From NCBI GenBank assembly GCA_963846915.1, contig CAWJXV010000009.1, forward strand, positions 1,178,001 through 1,242,000: a stretch of 64,000 bases of DNA. The letters run 5' to 3'. Position numbers and translations under genes: made by a program. How positions within the stretch are numbered: the first letter of the stretch is position 1; the number at the start of each line of letters is the position of its first letter. Below the pieces are notes generated by a model. It was not told the origin of the DNA. It searched no databases and saw nothing but the letters and a program-made list of their open reading frames with translations. Shown here one piece after another: positions 34,509-42,500 of the stretch. This stretch comes from PALSA-612 sp963846915 (GTDB taxonomy: Bacteria; Actinomycetota; Thermoleophilia; Gaiellales; Gaiellaceae).

Positions 34509-37500
34509 CTAGCAGACCCGAATCGTGCGCATGGCCGCGGTCTTGTGCCCGGCGCGGTCGGTGACCACCGCGTGCAGGACATGGCGGCCGCGGGCGAGGC
34601 TGCTCGTCTTCCAGGCCGCGGTGTAGATGTCGGCCACACCGGTCTTGTCCGTCCCCACCTTGCGGGCACCGTCGAGGAATGCGACGCCGGTGATCCTGGA
34701 CGTGTCGCTCGCGAGCACGCCGAGCGTCTCCTTCTTCGCCGCGCAGGCGCTCGACGGCGGTGTGATCCACGTGATCGCCGGGCCGTCGACGACGGACAGC
34801 GTCACGGTCTTGATCGTCGTGTTCGGCAGCGCATTCGCCCCGATCGTGTTCACGTTCTTCGACTCCTGGTTGTCCGAGGCGAGCAGCAGCACCTTCGGGT
34901 GCCCGGCGCTGAGCTTCGAAGCCGTCGAGGGGAGCGGGATCAGGACCGTGCCGGTCAGCGGGTCGAACGCCGCTGCGCCGAGGAGTTGCTGCCCGTAGCC
35001 GAAGCCGACGGAGAACGGGTCGACGCCGGACTGCGAGTCGGTGACGCGGAGCGCGATCGTCGGCCGCCCGGCCGCGACGCGCGTCGTCAGGAGCGTCGCC
35101 TTCGGCGGCTTCAGGTCGTTCACCCACGAGCGCAGCACGTAGCTGCCCGCGAGCGACTTCCCGGTCACGGGGTCGCTCTGCGAGTCGACGGAGAAGTAGT
35201 AGCGGCCCGGGCTCGCGAACACCGCACCGGCGGCGCCGACGTCGGCACGGTAGTCGACCATGATCCCGTTCACGTTCACCGGGGTGCCCGCGTAGCCCTG
35301 GACGGTGTTCTCGTCCGGCCCGGAGAGCAGCCACGGGTCGACGAGCGAGCCCGCCGACTCCGACTCGATCGAGACGCCGAAGTTGACGACGTTCTTCGTC
35401 AGCGTCGTCACGTAGAGGTGCTCCTTGCCCTTCTCGTTCATCGCCGGGCCCGTGTAGTTCGCGGGCAGGCCGAACGGCGCGGCCGGCCAGCGGTAGACGG
35501 ATGCCCGGTTCGAGCCCGTGCGGGTGTCGCCGGTCTGTACGGTCTTGAGCGCGACGGCCGTGTCGGCGGCGAGGGCGGGTCGGCCGACGAAGAAGTCGTA
35601 CGGGACGCGCCGCGTGTCGCTGCCGCGGCGGAGGACGAGGAAGCCGTAGTCGTCGCCGGCGGCCGCGTCGCCCGTTGCGCGCGCGGTCACGGTGAGCATG
35701 CCGCTGCCGCCCGGCGCGACGATCACCATCGGCGCCACGTCGAGCGACGCCCCCGTCGAGGCACTCTGCGGATGGATCTCGACCTGCCACGTGCCGTCGC
35801 CGCCGCCCGCGTCGGAGACGTTCAGGAGCATCTGCTTGCTCTGCGCGCCGGCCGTCACGTTCAGCTCGCCGATCGAGAGCGACTGCGGGTCCGTGAAGAC
35901 GAGCGGCGTCGCCGCGGTCGGCAGCCACGCCAGCCCGGCGCCCTCGAGGAGCACCGAGGCCTCGGTCGTCCTCGTCGTGTTCGCCCAGGCCGGGCCGGCC
36001 GTCGACATCAGCGCCGACTTCACCTGCTTCGGCGTCCACGTGGGATGGAGCTGAAGGAGCAGGGCTGCGGAGCCCGCGATGTGCGGCGTCGCCATGCTCG
36101 TCCCGTCCAAGACCATGAACGGCGAGCCGGCGAACTCGGGCAGCGTCGAGGAGAGCACCTGCGCCCCCGGAGCCGAGATATCCGGCTTCAGCAGATGGTC
36201 GAAGTCGGTCGGCCCGGCCGACGAGAAGCTCGTGATGATGCCCGAGCGGCCCGTCTGGATCTCGGCGACGTCGCGGCCGATCGTGATCTTCGCCTGCCCG
36301 CTCGTCGAGGCGGTCGCGGCGACGAGCCGCTGCCCGTCGAGGTCGGAGATCATCTCGATCGGGAAGCCGGGCGCGATCGGGATCCCGTTCGGATCGCCGG
36401 ACCGGTTGTCGCTCACGATCATCCCGATCGCGCCCGCGGTGGCGGCGCGGTACGCCTTCGAGAAGAAGCTGCAGGTGCCGCGCTGGACGAGCGCGATCTT
36501 CCCCTTCAGCGAGCCGGCCGGCAGCGAGGCCTTGAGCAGTTCCGGGTCGGACGCCGGGCCGCAGAGGTGACGGTCTGCGGGCTTGCCGTTCACCGTCAGC
36601 CGGCCCACGTCGACGAGCGTCTGCGGCGTCGTCGCCCACGCTCCGGGGACGCCGTCCGCGCTAGGCGTGACGGGGAAGGGGTTCAGGCCCTGGATCGAGG
36701 GCGAGACCACGGTCAGCGCCTGGCCGAACCAGTGGAGGTTGGTGACCGCGGCGACGGTGATCGCGTCCGGGGCCGACCCTGGAGAGCCCGCGCTCCCGAG
36801 GCCGAAGTCGTCCCGGTCGTTGCCGGCCGCGATCACCGGCACCACGCCGGCGGCGGCGACGTTGCGGATCGTCGGGATCATCGCGTCGTTCGCCGGATCG
36901 CTCTCCGGTCCGCCGCCGGAGAAGTTGATCACGTTCATCCCGTCGGTGACGGCGCTCTCGAAGGCGGCGACGATCTGGGGCGTCTCGGCGAAGTCGCCGC
37001 CGACGAGCGGCGCCGGGACGTTGAAGACGCGGTAGTTGCCGAGCCAGGCGCGCGGGGCGATGCCGGACAGGCCCGTTACCGTCGGGTGGTCTCGTCCGGG
37101 CGGCGCCGTCGTGTTCGCGTCGCCGGCGGCGATTCCGGCCACATGCGTCCCGTGGAACGAGGCCTGGCGATCGAGCGGCAGCGTGCCGGCGGTGCCGGAG
37201 CCGGGGCCGGGGAAGGCCCTCGCGGCGATCACCTTCGGCGTCGTGAAAGCCGTGTTGCCCTTGGGGAAGCCGGGCGGGTACGCGAAGCCGCTCGGGTTGA
37301 AGAACTGGTTCGTCTGGTCGATCCCGTCGTCGACGACGCCGATCTTGATCCCGGCCCCGCTTGCCCCGGTCGCCGCCGCGAGCTGCGGTTGGCCGATCAC
37401 GCTGCCGCTCTTGTTCAGCGAGAGCGTGTAGCGCGAGCTCGGGTAGACGTGCGCGTAGCCGAGCTCCAGCAGGCGCGGGAGCTTCGACGCCGGGAGCGTC

Positions 37501-37889
37501 ACGGCAAAGCCGTCGAGCACGACGCGGTAGTGCCAGGAAATCTTCGCCTGCGGGATCGCGCGGCGCAGGCGGGCGATTGCGGCTCGCTGTGCGGTGTCGA
37601 TCCTGGCCAGGTACGCCCGGGACGACCGGCTCGCCACGTCGAGCTGTCGCTGCCCGACGCGGTAGCCGAGCCCGTTGCCATAGGCCTGGGCGAGCGGCGC
37701 GAGGCCGAGTCCGACGATCACCGTCGCCCTGGCACGCTCGGCCGCGGACGGGAGCGCGACGGTGCCGTGCACGACCCGCGGGATCGTCACATTCCCGAAA
37801 TGACGGCGGAGCGGGACCAGCCCTGCGGACGCCGAAGCGCTCCCCAGGAGCGCCGCGAGGAGCGCGATCGAGAGGACGGACCGGCGCAC
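34509..37889 (-). CDS. Large secreted subtilisin-like serine protease (S8) with PA domain
   Basis: A 1126-residue exported protease. A signal peptide (VLSIALLAALLGSASASA) and an inhibitor-like prodomain precede the S8 domain with Asp187 (VVDDGID), His246 (FHGTHVAG) and Ser598 (DGTSMATPH), plus the oxyanion region AAGND. A protease-associated domain is inserted between His and Ser (around RGTCSFFSKAYRAATAGAIG). About 480 residues of beta-rich modules follow Ser598. The final domain ends in RTIRVC with a paired CAAKK Cys upstream. No membrane anchor or sortase signal was seen. GTG 37889 is the start; it is divergent from fabI with 30 bases between them. Confidence 0.92.
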   Translation of the reverse strand: MRRSVLSIALLAALLGSASASAGLVPLRRHFGNVTIPRVVHGTVALPSAAERARATVIVGLGLAPLAQAYGNGLGYRVGQRQLDVASRSSRAYLARIDTAQRAAIARLRRAIPQAKISWHYRVVLDGFAVTLPASKLPRLLELGYAHVYPSSRYTLSLNKSGSVIGQPQLAAATGASGAGIKIGVVDDGIDQTNQFFNPSGFAYPPGFPKGNTAFTTPKVIAARAFPGPGSGTAGTLPLDRQASFHGTHVAGIAAGDANTTAPPGRDHPTVTGLSGIAPRAWLGNYRVFNVPAPLVGGDFAETPQIVAAFESAVTDGMNVINFSGGGPESDPANDAMIPTIRNVAAAGVVPVIAAGNDRDDFGLGSAGSPGSAPDAITVAAVTNLHWFGQALTVVSPSIQGLNPFPVTPSADGVPGAWATTPQTLVDVGRLTVNGKPADRHLCGPASDPELLKASLPAGSLKGKIALVQRGTCSFFSKAYRAATAGAIGMIVSDNRSGDPNGIPIAPGFPIEMISDLDGQRLVAATASTSGQAKITIGRDVAEIQTGRSGIITSFSSAGPTDFDHLLKPDISAPGAQVLSSTLPEFAGSPFMVLDGTSMATPHIAGSAALLLQLHPTWTPKQVKSALMSTAGPAWANTTRTTEASVLLEGAGLAWLPTAATPLVFTDPQSLSIGELNVTAGAQSKQMLLNVSDAGGGDGTWQVEIHPQSASTGASLDVAPMVIVAPGGSGMLTVTARATGDAAAGDDYGFLVLRRGSDTRRVPYDFFVGRPALAADTAVALKTVQTGDTRTGSNRASVYRWPAAPFGLPANYTGPAMNEKGKEHLYVTTLTKNVVNFGVSIESESAGSLVDPWLLSGPDENTVQGYAGTPVNVNGIMVDYRADVGAAGAVFASPGRYYFSVDSQSDPVTGKSLAGSYVLRSWVNDLKPPKATLLTTRVAAGRPTIALRVTDSQSGVDPFSVGFGYGQQLLGAAAFDPLTGTVLIPLPSTASKLSAGHPKVLLLASDNQESKNVNTIGANALPNTTIKTVTLSVVDGPAITWITPPSSACAAKKETLGVLASDTSRITGVAFLDGARKVGTDKTGVADIYTAAWKTSSLARGRHVLHAVVTDRAGHKTAAMRTIRVC

Positions 37890-37904
37890 GGGCGGCGCCT
37901 AGCG

Positions 37905-37910
37905 TACACT
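37905..37910 (+). promoter_or_regulatory. -10 box of fabI
   Basis: TACACT lies nine bases before the fabI ATG at 37920, leaving practically no leader. The opposite strand of the same 30-base gap must also hold the subtilase promoter. Confidence 0.5.
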
Positions 37911-37919
37911 CGCGCCCGC

Positions 37920-38699
37920 ATGGCCGGGCGGTTCGAAGGGAAGCAGGGGCTTGTCCTCGGCGTCGCCAACAAGCGGTCGATCGCGTGGTCGATCGCCCGT
38001 GCGCTCGCCGACGAAGGAGCGGAGCTGGCGTTCACGTTCCAGGGCGAGCGGATCGAGGGCAGCGTCCGCGCGCTCGCCGAGAGCGTGTCGAGCCCGCTCG
38101 TCACCTCCTGTGACGTCCGCTCGGACGACGACGTCGCGCGCGTGTTCTCGGAGGTGGGGGAGGCGTTCGGCGGCGGTCTCGACCTGCTCGTCCACTCGGT
38201 CGCGTTCGCGGCCGCGGAGGACCTGGCCGGGCGCTTCACCGACACGTCGCGCGACAACTTCTGGCTCGCGCTCGACGTGAGCGCCTACTCGCTCGTCTCG
38301 TGCGCCCACGCGGCGGAGCCGCTGATGGAGGCGCGCGGCGGCGGCTCGATCGTGACGATGACCTACCTCGGGGGCGAGCGCGCCGTGCCGCACTACAACG
38401 TCATGGGCGTGGCCAAGGCGGCCCTGGACGCGTCCGTTCGCTACCTGGCCTGGGACCTCGGCCAGAAGAACATCCGCGTGAATGCGATCTCGGCCGGCCC
38501 GATCCGCACCCTGGCGGCGCGGTCGATCGCGGGATTCCCGACGATGGAGGCGATCGTCGAGGAGCGCGCGCCCCTGCGCCGCCAGATCGACGTCGACGAT
38601 GTCGGTGCCGCTGCCGCCTACCTCCTTTCGGACTCGGCCCGGAACGTCAGTGCGACGACGCTCTACGTCGACGCCGGCTTCCACTCGATGGGCATGTAG
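37920..38699 (+). CDS. fabI: Enoyl-[acyl-carrier-protein] reductase (NADH)
   Basis: Last reductive step of fatty-acid elongation. The 259-residue protein has the FabI-type cofactor segment GVANKRSIAWSIARAL, then the Tyr-(x6)-Lys pair in HYNVMGVAKAAL, AISAGPIRTLAARSI and a C-terminal LYVDAGFHSMGM, all typical of FabI rather than other SDRs. Start ATG 37920. Its stop codon abuts the stop of the convergent histidine kinase gene, leaving no room for a separate terminator. Confidence 0.95.
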   Translation: MAGRFEGKQGLVLGVANKRSIAWSIARALADEGAELAFTFQGERIEGSVRALAESVSSPLVTSCDVRSDDDVARVFSEVGEAFGGGLDLLVHSVAFAAAEDLAGRFTDTSRDNFWLALDVSAYSLVSCAHAAEPLMEARGGGSIVTMTYLGGERAVPHYNVMGVAKAALDASVRYLAWDLGQKNIRVNAISAGPIRTLAARSIAGFPTMEAIVEERAPLRRQIDVDDVGAAAAYLLSDSARNVSATTLYVDAGFHSMGM

Positions 38700-40118
38700 C
38701 TACGCCTGCCCCGCTTCGAGCAGCGGGAGCGTGACGACGAACGTCGTGCCCTTCCCGGGAGTCGAGCGTGCGGAGGCGCTGCCGCCGTGGGCCTCGGCGA
38801 CCGCGGACACGATCGAGAGGCCGAGCCCGACGCCGCCCGTCGACCGCGTGCGCGAAGGATCGCCGCGGTGGAAGCGCTCGAAGACCTGCTCGAGCTCCTC
38901 GTCGCTCAGCCCCGGGCCAGAGTCCTCGACCTCCAGCACGGCGTTCGTGCCGTTGCGGCCGACGCGGACGTGCGTGGGGCTGTCCGCGGGAGTGTGGGAG
39001 CGGACGTTCGAGAGCAGGTTGTCGACGACCTGACGAAGCCGGTCGCGATCGCCCAGCACGACGGCAGGCGACGCGTCGAGCTCGATCGGTCGCGACGGAT
39101 CGACCGTCCGGGCCGTCTCGACCGCTTCGCCGACGACCTCGTCGAATCGGACGGGCTCCCGCTCGAGCGGTCGCCCCTCGTCGAGCCTCGCCAGCAGCAG
39201 CAGGTCGTCGACGAGCAGGCTCATGCGCTCCGACTCGCGACCGATGCCGCCCATGGCCCGCTCGAGGTCGTCCGGCCGGCTCGCTGCACCGCGCCGGAAC
39301 AGCTCGGCATAGGCGCGGACGGCGGCGAGCGGCGTGCGCAGCTCGTGCGAGGCGTCGGCGACGAAGCGGCGGAGCCTGGCCTCGGACGCCTCGCGGGCCC
39401 GGAAGGCGGTTTCGATCTGCCCGAGCATCGCGTTCAGGGCGAGCCCGAGGCGGCCGATCTCGGTGCTCGGCTCGGCGCGGTCGACGCGGCGTGAGAGGTC
39501 GCCGGCTCCGATCGCGGCCGCGGTCTGCTCGATCTCGCGGAGCGGACGAAGGCCGATGCGCACGACCCAGAGCGCAAGCAGCACCAGCGCCGCGAGCACC
39601 GCGAGCGTCACGAACAGCTCGATCAGGAAGAGCCGGTGCAGCGTCGCGTCGACGTCGTGCAGGGAGGTCGCGACGATCAGCAGGACGCCGGGGTTTCCGC
39701 GTTCGATCGACGCACGCACGCGGTAGCGGTCGTCGCCCCTGCTCGCGTTCGCGGTGAAGTACCGGACCCGATCGGGCTGACCCTCCGAAGGCGGCTCGAG
39801 ATCGACCGTCTTCGGCAGCCGCGGCGGCGAAACCGCCTCCTCTCCCGGGAACGCTCCCTGGCTCTGGAACAGGAGCCTGCCGTCGGGGATGCTCCGGCCC
39901 TCGATATAGACGCCGGGTGGAAGCCCAGGCCCTCCCGGACCGTTCGGACCGCGCCCCTGTTCGGCGAACTGGTGCTCGTTCTGGAGGTTGTCGTCCGTCT
40001 GCTGGAACAGGAACGACTCCTGTGACTTGTAGGTCGCGACGTCGGCCACGACCAACCCGGCCGCGGCCAGGACGACCAGGCCCAGGACGAGCCGTGTGCG
40101 GAGCGAGAGCCTGCGCAA
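38700..40118 (-). CDS. Sensor histidine kinase
   Basis: A 472-residue membrane kinase: an N-terminal membrane helix (LVLGLVVLAAAGLVVADV), an extracellular sensor domain of about 125 residues, and a second helix near 165-187. A HAMP domain, the phosphoacceptor His258 in ASHELRTPLAA, and an ATPase domain with the N box (DNLLSNVRSH), DSGPGLS and GVGLGLSIV follow. The start appears to be TTG 40118, three bases after the response regulator stop. Sensor and regulator form one operon. The signal is unknown. Confidence 0.93.
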   Translation of the reverse strand: MRRLSLRTRLVLGLVVLAAAGLVVADVATYKSQESFLFQQTDDNLQNEHQFAEQGRGPNGPGGPGLPPGVYIEGRSIPDGRLLFQSQGAFPGEEAVSPPRLPKTVDLEPPSEGQPDRVRYFTANASRGDDRYRVRASIERGNPGVLLIVATSLHDVDATLHRLFLIELFVTLAVLAALVLLALWVVRIGLRPLREIEQTAAAIGAGDLSRRVDRAEPSTEIGRLGLALNAMLGQIETAFRAREASEARLRRFVADASHELRTPLAAVRAYAELFRRGAASRPDDLERAMGGIGRESERMSLLVDDLLLLARLDEGRPLEREPVRFDEVVGEAVETARTVDPSRPIELDASPAVVLGDRDRLRQVVDNLLSNVRSHTPADSPTHVRVGRNGTNAVLEVEDSGPGLSDEELEQVFERFHRGDPSRTRSTGGVGLGLSIVSAVAEAHGGSASARSTPGKGTTFVVTLPLLEAGQA

Positions 40119-40121
40119 TGG

Positions 40122-40820
40122 CTAGTCCTGCTCGACGTCGAGCATGTAGCCGACCTGACGCACCGTCCGGATCAGCGGCGGGCCGGACGAGTCGAGCTTC
40201 TTGCGCAGGTAGCTCACGTAGGTCTCGACGACGTTCGAGTTGCCGCCGAAGTCGTAGCGCCACACGTTCTGGAGGATCTGTGCCTTCGAGAGCACCCGGC
40301 GCGGGTTGAGCAGGAAGTAGCGCAGGAGGTTGAACTCGGTCGCGGTCAGCGGCACCGCGGTCTCGCCGCGGAAGACCTCGTGGCGCGACTCGTCCAGGGT
40401 GAGGTCGGCGAAGCTGAGCACGTCGCCCGGGAGCTCGCTGGCGGTGCGCCGGAGGATGGCCTGGACGCGCGCGACGAGCTCGGCGAGGCTGAACGGCTTC
40501 GTAACGTAGTCATCACCGCCGGCGCGGAGTGCCTCGACCTTGTTCTCGGTCGCGTCCTTCGCGGTCAGGAACAGGATCGCGGTCTTGTAGCCGCGGTCGC
40601 GGAGCCGGCGGCCGACCTCGATGCCCTCCACGTCCGGAAGCATCCAGTCGAGCACGATCAGGTCCGGCTCGAACGTCGTCACGGCAGTGAGCGCGTCGCG
40701 CCCGTTGCGGGCCTCCTCGACCTCGTACCCCTCGTAGCGGAGAGCGGTGGCGACGGCGTCGACGATCGAGGGCTCGTCGTCGACGACGAGGATTCGGTGG
40801 TCCTGCGTTGTCTGATTCAT
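40122..40820 (-). CDS. OmpR-family response regulator
   Basis: A 232-residue regulator with a receiver domain (VVDDEPS acidic pair, phosphoacceptor Asp58 in LIVLDWMLPD, Thr in FLTAKD, Lys in YVTKPF) and a winged-helix DNA-binding domain (LTATEFNLLRYFLLNPRRVL ... RKKLDSSGPPLIRTVRQVGY). ATG 40820. Four heptamer repeats with 11-bp spacing lie 22-72 bases upstream, suggesting autoregulation. It is co-transcribed with the kinase. Confidence 0.94.
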   Translation of the reverse strand: MNQTTQDHRILVVDDEPSIVDAVATALRYEGYEVEEARNGRDALTAVTTFEPDLIVLDWMLPDVEGIEVGRRLRDRGYKTAILFLTAKDATENKVEALRAGGDDYVTKPFSLAELVARVQAILRRTASELPGDVLSFADLTLDESRHEVFRGETAVPLTATEFNLLRYFLLNPRRVLSKAQILQNVWRYDFGGNSNVVETYVSYLRKKLDSSGPPLIRTVRQVGYMLDVEQD

Positions 40821-40842
40821 GGCCCCACCGTCTCACGTGATG

Positions 40843-40892
40843 CTGTGAGCGTCCTGAGATTTCCGTGCGCGATCCTGAGAGTTTGCTGTGAA
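40843..40892 (-). promoter_or_regulatory. OmpR-type direct repeats upstream of the response regulator
   Basis: Two pairs of heptamers with 4-base spacers. On the minus strand they read TTCACAG-N4-CTCTCAG and ATCTCAG-N4-CTCACAG, each pair having an 11-bp period and the pairs 21 bp apart. This is the geometry of OmpR/PhoB-family binding boxes and supports binding by the adjacent regulator. Confidence 0.55.
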
Positions 40893-41031
40893 CGGTGTGG
40901 GAACGAAAGCCCGGCCGCCTGTGCGCGTGCCTTGTCACTCCTGCGTCCCACACGTGCGCGGATCTCGCCGCTAGGGTCCAGATCGGGGGGTCAGGGCCGA
41001 AGGCCCCGGGGGGAAAGACAAGAGGAGCGGC

Positions 41032-41985
41032 TCAGCGAACGGCCGGCTCGTCGACCGTGAGCGTGCGTGCGTCCGCGTCGAGCGTGCACGTGACGCCGAG
41101 GGGTAGCGTCGCCAGGTGCCTCCCGTGGCCGAGCGGGAGGCCGTGGAGCACCGGCACGCCGAGGCTGCCGAGGCGGATCTCGAGCACCTCCTCGACCGAC
41201 TTGGTGCGCGGGAACCCGGAGCGCCGCTCGGGGAAGTCGCAGTCCGCAAGCTCGCCGACGACGACCCCGGCGACGCCGTCGAGCTTCCCCGCGGCGATGA
41301 GCTGGAGCAGGAAGCCGTCCAGGTGCCACGTGTGGAGGTTCACGTCCTCGAAGAACAGGATCGAACCGCTTGCCTCGAACTCCCACGGCGTCCCCATCGT
41401 CTGCACGAGCAGCCAGAGGCAGCCGCCGACGAGTGGCGACGTCACGCGGCCGCCCGCGATCGAGCGGAGGTACGGGTCCTCCGGCGCGCGCGGCACCTCG
41501 CCGACCGCGCCGCGCAGGCGCGCGAGCAGCTGCTGACGGGTCAGCTCGGTCGCATCGGCGTGGCCGACGCTCGTCAGGTTCGGCCCGTAGAACGTGGCGA
41601 GTCCGGTTCGCTGCCGGATCGACGTGTGCAGCGCGGTGATGTCGGAGAAGCCGACGAACGGCTTCGGGTTGGCGGCGATGACGTCGAAGGCGAGGTGCGG
41701 GATGAGCTGCGCCGAGCCGTAACCGCCGCGGAAGCACTGGACGGCATCGACCTCCGGGTCGGCGAAGAGCACCTCGAGGTCGCGGGCACGCGAGTCGGGG
41801 GCGCCGGCGATCCAATCGTCGTTCGCGAACACGCCTTCGGCGAGCTTGACCCGGTAGCCCTGCGACTCCCACCACTCGACGCCACGCTCGACCTCGGAGC
41901 GCTTGAAGACGCCGGTCGCGGGCGAGGCGATGCCGATCGTCCCACCGTCCGGGAGCGGTCTGCCGAAGAGCGACGCGGCGATCAG
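41032..41985 (-). CDS. ldcA: Muramoyltetrapeptide LD-carboxypeptidase (S66), apparent CTG start
   Basis: Peptidoglycan-recycling or remodelling peptidase that cleaves the L-Lys/Dap-D-Ala bond. The family N-terminus GTIGIASPATGVFKRSEVE is encoded in frame but upstream of the first GTG (41832). A TGA closes the frame at 42016-42018, and no ATG, GTG or TTG occurs between. CTG at 41985 with GGAG five bases ahead gives 317 residues, the normal length. The nucleophile is Ser91 in FRGGYGSAQL. The Glu region (FFEDVNLHTW) and the C-terminal His region (PLGHGRH) are present. The gene follows the small membrane-protein gene by 10 bases. Confidence 0.85.
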   Translation of the reverse strand: MIAASLFGRPLPDGGTIGIASPATGVFKRSEVERGVEWWESQGYRVKLAEGVFANDDWIAGAPDSRARDLEVLFADPEVDAVQCFRGGYGSAQLIPHLAFDVIAANPKPFVGFSDITALHTSIRQRTGLATFYGPNLTSVGHADATELTRQQLLARLRGAVGEVPRAPEDPYLRSIAGGRVTSPLVGGCLWLLVQTMGTPWEFEASGSILFFEDVNLHTWHLDGFLLQLIAAGKLDGVAGVVVGELADCDFPERRSGFPRTKSVEEVLEIRLGSLGVPVLHGLPLGHGRHLATLPLGVTCTLDADARTLTVDEPAVR

Positions 41986-41995
41986 GGCCGCTCCG

Positions 41996-42469
41996 TTACG
42001 ACCACGGCTTCGCGGTCATGTCGAACACGATGACGAGCAGGAGCACGACGTCGAGGCGGGCGACGAACAGCAGCCGCTGGATCAGTGCCTGCGCCTCGTC
42101 GCTCTCCGGCCCGTCGGCCTCGATCAGCTTGCTCACCTTGTTCGACGTCGGCGCGAGGTAGCCGGCGCCGACGACGAACGAGGCGACCCAACCTGCGATG
42201 CCGATCTGGAGCCAAGTGGCGCTGTAGCCCAGGTCGCGGTTCTCGACCATGCCGAAGCCGAACGCGATCACCATCAGCGAGAGGACCGGGATGTAGGCAG
42301 CGCCGAGGAACGCGACCTGCTTCACGAACTGGGCGAGCCGGATGGGATCGCGCAGTCCGATCGTCATCAGCGCGAGCAGCGTCAGCATCGCGTTCCCGCC
42401 GACCCACAGGACCGCGGCGAGGACGTGTGCGGACTTCAGCCACTCGTAGGTCGCGATCGCGAGGAGCAC
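41996..42469 (-). CDS. Small integral membrane protein, DUF2269-like
   Basis: A 157-residue protein with four predicted membrane helices (for example HVLAAVLWVGGNAMLTLLAL, YIPVLSLMVIAFGFGM, IAGWVASFVVGAGYL and LDVVLLLVIVFDM). Conserved His and Trp lie in the first helix. It resembles the DUF2269/predicted integral membrane group; its function is unknown. GTG 42469. It is in line with ldcA and the larger membrane protein on the minus strand. Confidence 0.65.
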   Translation of the reverse strand: MLLAIATYEWLKSAHVLAAVLWVGGNAMLTLLALMTIGLRDPIRLAQFVKQVAFLGAAYIPVLSLMVIAFGFGMVENRDLGYSATWLQIGIAGWVASFVVGAGYLAPTSNKVSKLIEADGPESDEAQALIQRLLFVARLDVVLLLVIVFDMTAKPWS

Positions 42470-42500
42470 GGCAGGGTTCTAGCGGCTGGCGCCTGCGAAA

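Noticed and set aside
33604..36639. 1011-codon frame joining antisense of the subtilase to the dehydrogenase
   Set aside because: Only the last 252 codons are a real protein with its own ATG; the upstream part is shadow.
34488..37919. Long plus-strand frame running into fabI
   Set aside because: Antisense of the subtilase gene; fabI has its own start at 37920 with a -10 box.
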